A stretch of 64,000 bases of DNA. Source: Solirubrobacteraceae bacterium (GTDB lineage: Bacteria > Actinomycetota > Thermoleophilia > Solirubrobacterales > Solirubrobacteraceae). The translations under genes and the position numbers were made by a program. Where the stretch lies: positions 1 to 64,000 of the forward strand of contig JAUJPF010000014.1 in the NCBI GenBank assembly GCA_030447275.1, in the 5' to 3' direction. This document shows, in pieces, positions 44,837-53,641 of this stretch (position 1 is its first letter; the number at the start of each line of letters is the position of its first letter). Under the pieces are notes generated by a model. That model saw nothing but the letters and a program-made list of their open reading frames with translations, did not search any database and was not told where the DNA came from.

Positions 44837-45571
44837 ATGCGCGATGACCCACCTTGGCGACGTGACGCTCTCCGAGCACGGAGAGGGTGGATCGAGTACG
44901 GCCCCGAGGGCGCGCGCCGCCGCGTCGGCTTCCATGACTACGGCGCGATCTACTCGGTCCCCGGGCTCTACGAGCGCGTCTTCTACGACGGGCTCGGGAT
45001 GAGCACGGTCGGCGTCGTCGTCGAGCTCTACGTGGAGGCCGTCGCCGCGGAAGGGCTCGACCCGGCCGGGCAGCGCGTGCTCGACATCGGCGCCGGCAAC
45101 GGGGTGGCGGGCGCGGCGCTGCGCGACGCGGGCATCGGCCACGTCGTCGGGCTCGACCTCGAGCCGGCGGCGCGCGACGCCGCCCGGCGCGACCGGCCCG
45201 GCGTGTACGACGACTACCTCGTCGGCGACCTCGCGGCGTGGACGCCGGAGCAGCTCGCCGCGCTGCGCGAGCGGCGGCTCACCGCCATGGTCGCGGTGGC
45301 CGCGCTCGGCGTCGGGCACGTGCCGCCCGCGGTCCTCGAGCGCGCGATCGAGGCGGCGGAGCCCGGCGGGCTCTTCGCCTTCGCCGTGCTCCCCGCGCTG
45401 CTGCCGGGCAGCGAGGACGAGGCGGGGCGGGCGACCGATTACCCGGACTTCCTCGACGCCCTGTTCCGCGACGGCGCCGACCAGCTCGCGCGCCGCGACT
45501 ACGTGCACCGGCACACGGCCGCCGGGGAGCCGCAGGACGCGGTCGCGTTTGCCGGCCGGCGCGCCCGCTGA
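44837..45571 (+). CDS. SAM-dependent methyltransferase
   Basis: This 244-residue protein has motif I RVLDIGAGNGVAGAAL near residues 85-100 and the acidic end of strand 2 at HVVGLDLEPAARDA. The N-terminus contains EYGPEGARRRVGFHDYGAIY, which homologous-looking actinobacterial methyltransferases share. The substrate is unknown. The first ~20 residues before WIEYGPEG look unconserved. The alternative reading frame upstream begins with ATG 44843, so a small start-region frame error is possible. It diverges from the broken glycosyltransferase. Confidence 0.8.
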   Translation: MRDDPPWRRDALRARRGWIEYGPEGARRRVGFHDYGAIYSVPGLYERVFYDGLGMSTVGVVVELYVEAVAAEGLDPAGQRVLDIGAGNGVAGAALRDAGIGHVVGLDLEPAARDAARRDRPGVYDDYLVGDLAAWTPEQLAALRERRLTAMVAVAALGVGHVPPAVLERAIEAAEPGGLFAFAVLPALLPGSEDEAGRATDYPDFLDALFRDGADQLARRDYVHRHTAAGEPQDAVAFAGRRAR

Positions 45572-45650
45572 GGAGGCAGCTTCGCGCCTGTTGGCGCGCT
45601 GCCGCTGCCGCGGTTTGGCGGCGGCTCGCCCGGGATATCCAGAGGAGGCC

Positions 45651-46268
45651 GTGCGCCTCCTGACCCCCGCCCGACCCGCCGACTCCCGCATCCTCGCGGA
45701 CGTGCTGCGCGAGCAGACGCTGCCGCCCCGCGCCTCGGTGCTCGACCTGTGCAGCGGCAGCGGCGTCCTCGCCATCACCGCCGCCCGCCGCGGCGCCCGC
45801 TCGGTCACCGCCGTCGACCGCTCGCGCCGCGCCGTGCTCGCCACCCGCCTCAACGCGCGCGCCGCCCGCGCCCGCGTTCGAGCCCTGCGCGGCGACCTCT
45901 ACGAGGCCGTCGGCGACCAGCGCTTCGACGCGATCGTCGCCAACCCGCCGCACGACCAGGCGGTCCTCGCCCGCATCATCGACGAGGCCGCCGCGCACCT
46001 GCGCGCCGGCGGGTTCCTCCTCGTCATGGCGTCGAGTGCCCTCGGCAGCGACCGCATGCTCGCCGCGATGCGCGACGCCGGCCTCGACGGCGCCGAGTGC
46101 GTCGCCCGCCGGCGCGGGGCGCTCGGGCCGCTCACGCGCAGCCGCGTGCAGACGCGCGAGGACCCGGCGAGCGCGGGCGAGGGCGACGTCGTCGTCCTGC
46201 GCGCCCGGCTTCCCGAGCGGCCCGGCTGGCGCCCGCCGACCGACGCCGAGCTCGCTGCGTCGGGCTGA
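45651..46268 (+). CDS. HemK/PrmC-like small methyltransferase
   Basis: This 205-residue protein has motif I VLDLCSGSGVLAITA and the N5-glutamine/adenine-type motif IV NPPHDQAVL (NPPx). That motif marks methyltransferases acting on planar amide or amino groups, such as PrmC, RsmC and TrmN6-like enzymes. GTG 45651 is selected because AGAGGAGG lies just upstream at ideal spacing. The open frame extends further upstream but with no conserved sequence. The stop faces the acs gene tail-to-tail. Confidence 0.85.
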   Translation: MRLLTPARPADSRILADVLREQTLPPRASVLDLCSGSGVLAITAARRGARSVTAVDRSRRAVLATRLNARAARARVRALRGDLYEAVGDQRFDAIVANPPHDQAVLARIIDEAAAHLRAGGFLLVMASSALGSDRMLAAMRDAGLDGAECVARRRGALGPLTRSRVQTREDPASAGEGDVVVLRARLPERPGWRPPTDAELAASG

Positions 46269-46284
46269 GCCGCGACGGCGAGGG

Positions 46285-48240
46285 TCACTCCTCGCTCTGG
46301 CGCTCGGCCACCTTGCTCTTGAGCTGCTCCATCACGTCGGGGTCGCGCAGCGTCGTGACGTCGCCCAGCTCGCGTCCCTCCGCGATGTCGCGCAGCAGCC
46401 GGCGCATGATTTTCCCCGAGCGCGTCTTGGGCAGGTCGTCTGACCAGATGATCCGCTTGGGGCGCGCGAGCTTGCCGATCCGCTCGGCGACGTGGTCACG
46501 GATGGCTCGCTCCATGTCGTCGCCGTCCTCGCGCAGCGTCACGAAGGCGACGATCGCCTGGCCGGTGTCCTCGTCGTGCCTGCCGACGACGGCGGCCTCG
46601 GCGACGTTCGGGTGCGACACGATGGCCGACTCGACCTCCGCGGTCGAGAGCCGGTGGCCGGAGACGTTGATGACGTCGTCGATGCGTCCGATGACCCACA
46701 GGTAGCCGTCGCCGTCCTTGCGCGCCGCGTCGCCGACGAGGTAGGTCTCGGGGCCGAAGCGCTTGAAGTACGTCTCGACGAAGCGCTCGTCGTCGCCGTA
46801 GAGCGTCCGCAGCATCGCCGGCCACGGCTGGGTGAGGACGAGCAGGCCCTGCCCGTCGTCCTTCTCCTCGCCCGTCGACTCGTCGAGGATCTTCGCCTCG
46901 ATCCCGGGCAGCGGGATCGTGCACGAGCCCGGCTTCGTCTCGGTCAGGCCGGGCAGCGGCGAGACCATGATCGCCCCCGTCTCGGTCTGCCACCACGTGT
47001 CGACGATCGGGCAGCGCCCCCCGCCGATCACCTCGTGGTACCACAGCCACGCCTTGGGGTTGATCGGCTCGCCGACGCTTCCGAGCAGCCTGAGCTTCGA
47101 CAAGTCGTGCCGCGCCGGATACTCCTCGCCCCACTTGATGCACGCGCGGATCGCCGTCGGCGCCGTGTAGAAGATGGTGACCCCGTAGCGCTCGCACAGC
47201 GCCCACCACACGTCCTTGTCGGGGTAGTCGGGCGCGCCCTCGTACATGACCGACGTCACGCCGTTGGCCAGCGGGCCGTAGACGATGTACGAGTGGCCGG
47301 TGACCCAGCCGACGTCGGCCGAGCACCAGTAGACGTCCTCGTCCGGCTTGAGGTCGAACACCCACTGGTGCGTCCATGCGACCTGGGTCAGGTAGCCGCC
47401 GGTGGTGTGGAGGATCCCCTTCGGCTTCGCCGTCGAGCCGCTCGAGTAGAGGATGAACATCGGCGCCTCGGCGTCGAGCGGCTCGGGCGGGCACTCCGGG
47501 TCGGCGGCGTCGACCGCCTCGTGCCACCAGACGTCGCGCCCCTCCTGCATCGGCGTGTCGTCGCCGACGTTGCGCACGACGACGATCCGCTCGAGCGACT
47601 CCCCGATGTCGCCCGCGACCGCGTCGACCTGCTGCTTGACCGGCGCGGTCTTGCCCTTGCGCCGCGAGCCGTCGGGGCAGATGAGCACCTTGGCGGCGGA
47701 CACCTCCATCCGCTCGGCGCACGACGTCGCGCTGAACCCGCCGAACACGACGTTGTGGACCGCGCCGATGCGCGTGCACGCGAGCATCGCCACGACGACC
47801 TCGGGGATCATCGGCAGGAAGATCCCGACGACGTCGCCGCGCTCGACGCCGAGCGCCTTCAGCGCGTTGGCGAAGCGCTGGACGTCGCGGTGCAGGTCGG
47901 CGTAGGTGACGTCGCGCTCCTCGCCCTCCTCGCCGTGCCAGTGGAACGCGACCTTGTCGCCGCGCCCGGCCTCGACGTGGCGGTCGACGCAGTTGTGGGA
48001 GACGTTCAGCCTCCCGCCCGTGAACCACCTGAAGAAGGGCGGGTTCGAGTCGTCGAGGACGGTGTCCCAGCGCTCGAACCAGTCCAGCCGCTCGGCCTGC
48101 CTCTCCCACCACGCATGGCGGTCGCGCGCCGCCTCCTCGTAGACCCCCGCGTCGCGGACGACCGCCTGCTCGCGGAACCCGTCCGGCGGCGGGAAGCGCT
48201 CGACCTGCTGCAGCTCCTCGAGGCGCGCCGAGAGATCCAC
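46285..48240 (-). CDS. acs: Acetyl-CoA synthetase
   Basis: This 651-residue AMP-forming enzyme is full length. It has the P-loop-like YSSGSTAKPKGILHTTGG, acetyl-pocket and adenylate motifs WWQTETGAIM and YLVGDAARKDGDGYLWVIGR, and the acetylation-regulated Lys610 in LPKTRSGKIMRR. It converts acetate, ATP and CoA to acetyl-CoA in two steps with a domain rotation at the hinge after DGYLW. Acetylation of Lys610 by a Pat-type enzyme would be the expected control. The neighbours on both sides are separated by under 20 bp. Confidence 0.97.
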   Translation of the reverse strand: MDLSARLEELQQVERFPPPDGFREQAVVRDAGVYEEAARDRHAWWERQAERLDWFERWDTVLDDSNPPFFRWFTGGRLNVSHNCVDRHVEAGRGDKVAFHWHGEEGEERDVTYADLHRDVQRFANALKALGVERGDVVGIFLPMIPEVVVAMLACTRIGAVHNVVFGGFSATSCAERMEVSAAKVLICPDGSRRKGKTAPVKQQVDAVAGDIGESLERIVVVRNVGDDTPMQEGRDVWWHEAVDAADPECPPEPLDAEAPMFILYSSGSTAKPKGILHTTGGYLTQVAWTHQWVFDLKPDEDVYWCSADVGWVTGHSYIVYGPLANGVTSVMYEGAPDYPDKDVWWALCERYGVTIFYTAPTAIRACIKWGEEYPARHDLSKLRLLGSVGEPINPKAWLWYHEVIGGGRCPIVDTWWQTETGAIMVSPLPGLTETKPGSCTIPLPGIEAKILDESTGEEKDDGQGLLVLTQPWPAMLRTLYGDDERFVETYFKRFGPETYLVGDAARKDGDGYLWVIGRIDDVINVSGHRLSTAEVESAIVSHPNVAEAAVVGRHDEDTGQAIVAFVTLREDGDDMERAIRDHVAERIGKLARPKRIIWSDDLPKTRSGKIMRRLLRDIAEGRELGDVTTLRDPDVMEQLKSKVAERQSEE

Positions 48241-48258
48241 GGGACGAGCCTACCCGGC

Positions 48259-49212
48259 CTACCGCCGCTTCTTGCGCTTGCGCCGCGCCGCGCCGGGGAC
48301 GTAGCCCTCCTCGCCCGGCTCGAGCAGCCTGCCCTCGTCGTCGTCGTCGCCGCCGTCCCCGGTCGCGGTGGCGGCGGCCGCCGCCGGCGCGCCCCGCGCG
48401 GCGGCGCGGCGCTCGCGCAGCTCCTGCTGCGTCGGCCACGGCTCGGCGCGACCGGTCTCCCACGCCTTCGGCCGGCCGCCCGGGTAGCGCCCCGCGATGA
48501 GCAGGCCGAGGAAGACGAACCAGATCGCGCGGACGAGGTGCGGGCGGTCGAGCGGGAACAGCACGAGCACGCCGATGAGGATCCCGAGGATCCCCATGAA
48601 GCGCGTGAGCAGCCCGACGCGCATCGCGTTCAGCGCGGTCAGGACGAACGCGAGCGCCAGGGCGAAGGCGCCGAGCGTCTCGAGCAGCCGCGCGTTGCCG
48701 GCGAGGCCCTCGCGGCCGATCTCCTTCGCTGCGGCGGGCGAGCGGTCCTTGGCGTCGGCGAGGTCGGCGAACTGCGTCCACGTCGCGATCTCGCCGACCG
48801 CGTGCGCGAGCGGGTAGATCGCGAGCGCGGCGGCGATCGACCACCCGACAGCGCGGCCGATCCCCGGGTTGCGGGCGCGCGCGGCGCGGAAGAGGTAGGT
48901 CAGGGCGGCGATGGCGGCGAGGGCGCCGAGCGAGACGAGCAGCGTGCCGAGCGTGAGCATCCCGGCCTTCTCGCCGAGCTCGTCGGCCTGGCGGACGATC
49001 AGGCTCGGCTCCGCCGGGTCGCGCCCGGCGACCGTGGTGCCGAGCGCCTCGGGGAGGCTGATGAAGCCGTCGCTCTCGTCGGGGCCGCCGCGGCTGGCGG
49101 CGCTCTGGACGATCCCGCCGCCGACGCTCGCCACCGCGGCGACGAACGCCGCCGCCGCCGCGCGCGGGCGCCACTGGGCCTCCCAGGACAGCGTCTCCTC
49201 GACCGAGCTCAC
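48259..49212 (-). CDS. Multi-pass membrane protein of unknown function
   Basis: This 317-residue protein has about six hydrophobic segments. A soluble loop rich in charged residues follows the first, and the hydrophilic C-terminal tail is rich in Ala and Asp and ends in an Arg/Lys cluster (AARRKRKKRR). I recognise only a generic hypothetical membrane protein of actinobacteria. GTG 49212 overlaps the stop of the preceding 70-residue gene, so the two are coupled. Nothing suggests a link to acs, 18 bp downstream. Confidence 0.8.
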   Translation of the reverse strand: MSSVEETLSWEAQWRPRAAAAAFVAAVASVGGGIVQSAASRGGPDESDGFISLPEALGTTVAGRDPAEPSLIVRQADELGEKAGMLTLGTLLVSLGALAAIAALTYLFRAARARNPGIGRAVGWSIAAALAIYPLAHAVGEIATWTQFADLADAKDRSPAAAKEIGREGLAGNARLLETLGAFALALAFVLTALNAMRVGLLTRFMGILGILIGVLVLFPLDRPHLVRAIWFVFLGLLIAGRYPGGRPKAWETGRAEPWPTQQELRERRAAARGAPAAAAATATGDGGDDDDEGRLLEPGEEGYVPGAARRKRKKRR

Positions 49213-49421
49213 GAGCGGGGCGTCCTGTCGTCGGCGAGCTTCGCGCCATGCGCCGTGCCGAGCGACCGGCGCGGCGGGACCCAGTCGAGGTCGTCGCGCT
49301 CGACGGCGCGCGACAGCCGGTCGCCGGCGGACAGCAGGAGGTCGAGCGCGGGCGCCGCGATGCCGAGCGCGGTCTCGACGCGGCGCCTCCACGCCTGCTG
49401 GGTCGGTGATGGCTGCGCCAT
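49209..49421 (-). CDS. Small protein of unknown function coupled to the membrane protein
   Basis: This 70-residue protein has an amphipathic helix (WRRRVETALGIAAPALDLLL) followed by SAGDRLSRAVERDDLDWVP. It has no cysteines and no recognised domain. The 4-bp overlap with the downstream membrane protein gene and the divergence from the CBS gene (30 bp) support it as real. A partner or assembly role for the membrane protein is a guess. Confidence 0.6.
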   Translation of the reverse strand: MAQPSPTQQAWRRRVETALGIAAPALDLLLSAGDRLSRAVERDDLDWVPPRRSLGTAHGAKLADDRTPRS

Positions 49422-49451
49422 GGGCGCCGAAGTGTAAGACTCGGGAACCGG

Positions 49452-49901
49452 ATGCAGATCCGCGAGGTCATGACCGAGTCGGTCGTCACGGCGCCGCCCG
49501 ACTGCCCGGTCGCGGCCGTCGCCGAGCTGATGCGCGAGCGCAACGTCGGCTCGGTGGTGCTCGTCGACGGCGACGGCGCGCCCGTCGGCTTCATCACCGA
49601 TCGTGACCTGGCCGTCAACGTGCTCGCCGACGGGCGCGACGGCAGCGACCCCGCCGGAGCCCACGCGTCGGCCCCGGTGGTGACCGCCGAGCCGGCGATG
49701 GACGTGCAGGACGCCGCCCAGCTCATGGTCAGCCACGGCGTGCGCCGCCTGCCGGTCCTCGACGGCGCGCGCATCGTCGGGATCCTCACGCTCGACGACC
49801 TCGCGGTCCGGACCGGCGACCTCGGCATCGCCCAGGCGATCACGTCGGACATCACGCGGGCGCAGATGCCCGGCTTCTACTTCCACGAGCGCGGCGGCTG
49901 A
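49452..49901 (+). CDS. Two-CBS-domain protein
   Basis: This 149-residue protein consists of two CBS repeats (residues 6-65 and 75-135). The nucleotide-binding pattern GFITDRDLAVNVLADGRD is in the first and GILTLDDLAVRTGDL in the second. Such stand-alone pairs sense adenine nucleotides or related ligands and regulate partners. The stop TGA overlaps the ATG of the downstream reductase by one base, implying joint translation. Confidence 0.93.
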   Translation: MQIREVMTESVVTAPPDCPVAAVAELMRERNVGSVVLVDGDGAPVGFITDRDLAVNVLADGRDGSDPAGAHASAPVVTAEPAMDVQDAAQLMVSHGVRRLPVLDGARIVGILTLDDLAVRTGDLGIAQAITSDITRAQMPGFYFHERGG

Positions 49902-51034
49902 TGGCGCGCATCGCGCTCTACGGCGCCACCGGCTACACGGGCCGGCTGGTGGCGGCGGAGCTGCGCGACCGCGGCTTCGACGCGGTGCTGTGCGGGCGCG
50001 ACGGCGCGAAGCTGCGCCGCCTGGCCGGCGAGGTCGGCGTCGACTGGCCGGTGCGCGCGGCGGCGATCGACGACCCGGGCGCGCTGCGCAAGGCGCTCGG
50101 CGGCGCCGACGCGGTGATCAACTGCGCGGGGCCGTTCACGTTCTACGGCGCGCCGGTGATCGAGGCCGCGCTCGACGTCGGCGCGCACTACGTCGACACG
50201 ACCGGCGAGCAGCTCTACATCCACCGCGTGTACGAGCACGTCGACGAGCCCGCGCGGCGGGCGGGCCGTGCCGTGATCCCGGCCGTCGGCTTCGACTACC
50301 TGCCCGGCGACCTCCTCGCGTCGCTGGCCGCGCGCGGCCACGGCGCGCTCGACGAGCTGGTCCTCGCGTACGCGATCTCGGGCTTCGGCATGAGCCGCGG
50401 GACCATGCGCTCCGGGCTCGAGATGCTGAGCGGCGGCGACCTCGACTACGCCGACGGCGACTGGCGGCCCGGGGGCGGGCCGGTGCTGAGGGAGTCCTTC
50501 GCCTTCCCCGATCCGATCGGCAGCGAGCCCGTCGTGCGCTACCCGGGCGGGGAGATCATCACCGTCCCGCGCCACGTCGAGACCCGCGACGTGCGCTACC
50601 GCTGGACGGCGTCGACGTTCGCGCCCCACCCCGCGCTGCGCGCGACGGTCCCGCTGACGATGCCGCTGCTGCGCCCGCTCCTCGCGACGCCGCTGCGCGA
50701 CCTCGCCGACCGCGGGATCGACCTTCTTCCCGAGGGTCCGCCCGAGCAGGCGCGGCGCGCGGCGCGCTGGACGATCGTGGCCGAGGCGCGGCGCGACTCC
50801 GAGCTGCTCGGCCGTGCGACCGTGTCGGGGCCCGACATGTACGGCATCACCGCGGTCATCGCCGTGCGCGCCGCCGAGCTGCTCGCCGCCGCCGACTTCG
50901 ACCGCGCCGGCGCGCTCGCGCCCGCCCAGGCGTACGACGCCGAGGCGTTCCTGCGCTTCCTCGAGCCGCACGGCGTGACGTTCGCGGTCGAGGATCAAGC
51001 GAGCGCCGCGACCGCCTCGCGCCAGTCCGCGTAG
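49901..51034 (+). CDS. Saccharopine dehydrogenase-like NAD(P)-binding oxidoreductase
   Basis: This 377-residue protein has an N-terminal Rossmann site ALYGATGYTGRLVAAEL and CGRDGAKL, and GGADAVINCAGPFTFYG. These are characteristic of the saccharopine dehydrogenase/trans-acting enoyl reductase-like family of actinobacteria. Its substrate is unknown and could be a lipid intermediate. Its last 40 bp overlap the 3' end of the convergent hydrolase. It is translationally coupled to the CBS gene. Confidence 0.88.
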   Translation: MARIALYGATGYTGRLVAAELRDRGFDAVLCGRDGAKLRRLAGEVGVDWPVRAAAIDDPGALRKALGGADAVINCAGPFTFYGAPVIEAALDVGAHYVDTTGEQLYIHRVYEHVDEPARRAGRAVIPAVGFDYLPGDLLASLAARGHGALDELVLAYAISGFGMSRGTMRSGLEMLSGGDLDYADGDWRPGGGPVLRESFAFPDPIGSEPVVRYPGGEIITVPRHVETRDVRYRWTASTFAPHPALRATVPLTMPLLRPLLATPLRDLADRGIDLLPEGPPEQARRAARWTIVAEARRDSELLGRATVSGPDMYGITAVIAVRAAELLAAADFDRAGALAPAQAYDAEAFLRFLEPHGVTFAVEDQASAATASRQSA

Positions 51035-51675
51035 GCGCGGGCGCCGGGAACGAGATCGAGGACCGGCTCGCCGGTGCCGACGACGCCGACCGGCACGCTC
51101 AGCCCGCGCAGGTCGCCGCGCGTCAGCGGCAGCGTCGAGACCGCGCTGTAGTCGGCGAAGAACGCGTGCGCGTCGCGACGGGCGCGCACGACCCGCGCCG
51201 GGTCCGCCCCGGCGCCGAGCCAGCGCGCCACCGCCTCCTCGGGCCCGCCCTCGCGCAGCCCCTCCTCGAGCGCGAACCGCTCGGCCGACAGCTCCTCCGT
51301 CGCCTCGGGCATGAACGCGTAGAGCGGCGGGTCGACGAGGACGGCGGCGCGCGCCGCGTCCCTGCGCCGCAGGAGCACGTCGAGCACGACGAGCGCGCCG
51401 AAGCCGTCGCCGACCAGCACCGCGGGGGCCGCGCCGAGCGCCTCGACGAGCCCGCCGAGATCCTCGGCCTGCTCGTTGACCGTCGTGCCCGTGTAGGGCT
51501 GCGGCGCCTGCGAGTCGCCGTACCCGCGCCTGTCGTAGGCGATGACGCGGCCACCGACGCCGCCCAGCTCCCAGCCGGCCGCCGACGACGCCATCCCGTG
51601 CACGAGGACCGTCGCCGGCCCCTCGCCGTGCTCGGCGTACGCGAGCTCCAGCGATCCGACGGTGACGCGCGCCAT
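50995..51675 (-). CDS. Alpha/beta-hydrolase fold protein without the nucleophile serine
   Basis: This 226-residue protein clearly has the fold: VLVHGMASSAAGW (oxyanion loop) and AYDRRGYGDSQ. At the nucleophile elbow, where GxSxG is expected, the sequence is GDGFG, with Gly91 in place of Ser, so ordinary esterase chemistry is unlikely. No residue in the last strand stands out as a catalytic His either. It may be a binding protein, a cofactor-free lyase-like enzyme, or an inactive paralog. Confidence 0.82.
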   Translation of the reverse strand: MARVTVGSLELAYAEHGEGPATVLVHGMASSAAGWELGGVGGRVIAYDRRGYGDSQAPQPYTGTTVNEQAEDLGGLVEALGAAPAVLVGDGFGALVVLDVLLRRRDAARAAVLVDPPLYAFMPEATEELSAERFALEEGLREGGPEEAVARWLGAGADPARVVRARRDAHAFFADYSAVSTLPLTRGDLRGLSVPVGVVGTGEPVLDLVPGARAYADWREAVAALA

Positions 51676-51687
51676 GCGCGCAGTCTG

Positions 51688-52617
51688 TCAGCGGCGGAAC
51701 GGCCGCGGCGCGCGCAGCCTCCAGCGCAGCGGTGCGGTCAGGCTCGGGCGGCCGATCATCGGGCCCGTCTCCTCCCACCCCTCGCCGCGCGGCTGCCACA
51801 GCGCGTTCGGGTTCGCGGCGGGCTTGCGGCCGCTCATGTACCAGCGGTGGACGAGGCGCAGCAGCACGTCGCCGCCGGGCGGGAACAGCCGCCACAAGAG
51901 CTCCACCGCCTTCCCCTCCGCCCCGATCGTGACCTCGGCGCGCGGGCGCTGCGCCAGCTCGACGAGCCCGCGGCCCATGACGATCGGCCGGTAGCCCTCG
52001 GGGGGAAGGCGCGGCTGGAGGCCGGTCGCGCTCGACGCGTTGCGCCAGAACGGCGTGTCGATCGAGCCCGGGTTGAGCATCGCGACGCGCACCGGGCTGC
52101 CCTGCGCGCGCAGCTCGATGCGCAGCGAGTTGAGGAAGCCGCGCAGCGCGTGCTTCGACGCCGCGTACGACGAGAAGGTGGGCAGCGGCACCTTCGTCAT
52201 CAGCGAGCCGGTCGCGACGAGCACGCCGTGCGAGCGCTCGAGCGCGGGCAGCGCCGCGCGGACGACGTTGACCGCGCCGAGGAACGTGACCTCGACGGCG
52301 CGGTCGAAGTCCTCCTTGCGGACCGACGTGAACGGCCCGAACACCGGCGCCGCGTGGTTGACGACGACGACGTCGAGCGCGCCCAGCTCGCGCTCGGCCT
52401 GCTCGATCGCGCCGTCGACCTGCGCCTGGTCGGCGACGTCGCAGGGCAGCACGACGGCCCGGCGGCCGCGGTCGCGCACGAGCTGCGCCGCCGTGTCGAG
52501 CCCGCCCGGATGGCGGGCGACGAGCGCGACGTCGGCGCCGGCGTCGGCGAACGCCCGCGCCGCCGCAAGGCCGACCCCGCTCGACGCCCCGGTGATGAGC
52601 ACCCTCTTGCCTTGCAC
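51688..52617 (-). CDS. Short-chain dehydrogenase/reductase
   Basis: This 309-residue SDR has the cofactor motif TGASSGVGLAAA (residues 9-20), VNHAAP (for NNAG), the catalytic Ser in ATGSLMTKV, and YAASKHAL (Tyr-X3-Lys). The tail of about 60 residues after the core (PPGGDVLLRLVHRWYMSGRK) is longer than usual and resembles SDRs that act on lipids. Arg residues after the first strand suggest NADP preference. It sits 13 bp from the serine-less hydrolase on the same strand. Confidence 0.92.
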   Translation of the reverse strand: MQGKRVLITGASSGVGLAAARAFADAGADVALVARHPGGLDTAAQLVRDRGRRAVVLPCDVADQAQVDGAIEQAERELGALDVVVVNHAAPVFGPFTSVRKEDFDRAVEVTFLGAVNVVRAALPALERSHGVLVATGSLMTKVPLPTFSSYAASKHALRGFLNSLRIELRAQGSPVRVAMLNPGSIDTPFWRNASSATGLQPRLPPEGYRPIVMGRGLVELAQRPRAEVTIGAEGKAVELLWRLFPPGGDVLLRLVHRWYMSGRKPAANPNALWQPRGEGWEETGPMIGRPSLTAPLRWRLRAPRPFRR

Positions 52618-52661
52618 GCCGCGGCGCTACCCACGCCTCGCGGCCAGTACCCTGGCTTGGC

Positions 52662-52928
52662 ATGGAGGGATTCGGAGGGATGTTCGGCGACCCGGACGAG
52701 CTGCAGCGCCGCATGGCGGAGTTCGCCGACCAGATGCAGGGCCAGCAGCGGCTCGCGTGGGCCGACAACGCCATCCGGCTCGCGGTCGAGATGACGACGG
52801 CGGCCGTCAACCGCGTCAACGTGCAGGGGACGCCGGAGCAGCAGGCCGAGCAGATCCGCGCCGTCATGGCGACGGTCTTCCCCGAGGCCGTGACGCTCGT
52901 GCGCGAGGCGCGCGAGGGCCTCCAGTAG
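52662..52928 (+). CDS. Small helical protein of unknown function
   Basis: This 88-residue protein starts with a Gly/Phe/Met-rich segment (EGFGGMFGDPDELQRRMAEF). Amphipathic helices with regular hydrophobic spacing follow (NAIRLAVEMTTAAVNRVNVQ). It contains no cysteine. I know no family. Divergent from the SDR and convergent with the GGDEF gene, it stands alone. Confidence 0.65.
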   Translation: MEGFGGMFGDPDELQRRMAEFADQMQGQQRLAWADNAIRLAVEMTTAAVNRVNVQGTPEQQAEQIRAVMATVFPEAVTLVREAREGLQ

Positions 52929-52931
52929 CCG

Positions 52932-53630
52932 CTACGCCGCGCGCAGGTGGCGCTGCGCGCGCCGCTTGGCCTCAAGAGCGGCGGCGTCCGCCCGCGCCAG
53001 CAGGTGCTCGGGCGTCCACCCCTCGTCGGGGAAGACGGCGAACCCGACGCTGACCCCGAGCACGTCGAGGCCGCCGACCGCGGTCTGCACCGCGAGGTCG
53101 AGGCGCTCGCACAGCCGCTCGGCGTCCTCCCACCCGATCTCGGGCGACAGCACGCAGAACTCGTCGCCGCCCATGCGGACGACGGTGTCCTGGTCGCGCA
53201 CCGCCTTCTCGAGCGCGCGCGCCACCTCGCGGAGGATCTCGTCCCCCGCCGGATGCCCATAGCGGTCGTTGACCTGCTTGAAGCCGTCGAGGTCGAGCGC
53301 GAAGACGCTGAAGCGCCGGCTGTGGCGGCGGTGGCGGGCGATCTCGTAGTTGAGCCGGTCGGTGAGCAGCCGGCGGTTGCCGAGGCCGGTCAGCGCGTCC
53401 TGCTGGGAGATGAGGCGCAGGCCCTGCTGGCGCGCGTCGATGCGCAGGGCGATCAGCAGCGCGGCGGCGCCCGCGGGGATGCAGAAGAAGAGGGCCGCGG
53501 CACCGAAGCTCGTCCCGGCGAGGACGAGCAGCGCGGTGGCCGCGACGGCCGCGGCGGCGGGGACGGCGAGGCGCGCCGGGATCGCGCGCGACGCGCGCGC
53601 GAGCGAGCGAAGTCCGGCGGCGGTGGACAT
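52932..53630 (-). CDS. Diguanylate cyclase (GGDEF domain)
   Basis: This 232-residue protein has two N-terminal transmembrane helices (about 20-40 and 43-63) and a GGDEF domain. The active site MGGDEF (residues 153-158) is intact. An allosteric RxxD inhibitory site (RDQD, 145-148) lies five residues upstream. It should synthesise cyclic di-GMP and be product-inhibited. It lies 11 bp after the flippase-like gene at the end of a four-gene minus-strand run. No EAL domain is encoded nearby. Confidence 0.93.
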   Translation of the reverse strand: MSTAAGLRSLARASRAIPARLAVPAAAAVAATALLVLAGTSFGAAALFFCIPAGAAALLIALRIDARQQGLRLISQQDALTGLGNRRLLTDRLNYEIARHRRHSRRFSVFALDLDGFKQVNDRYGHPAGDEILREVARALEKAVRDQDTVVRMGGDEFCVLSPEIGWEDAERLCERLDLAVQTAVGGLDVLGVSVGFAVFPDEGWTPEHLLARADAAALEAKRRAQRHLRAA

Positions 53631-53641
53631 GAGGCCACCTT

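Noticed and set aside
52662-52928. Small 88-residue helical protein as a toxin-antitoxin component
   Set aside because: No second small gene is paired with it and no toxin or antitoxin motif is visible.
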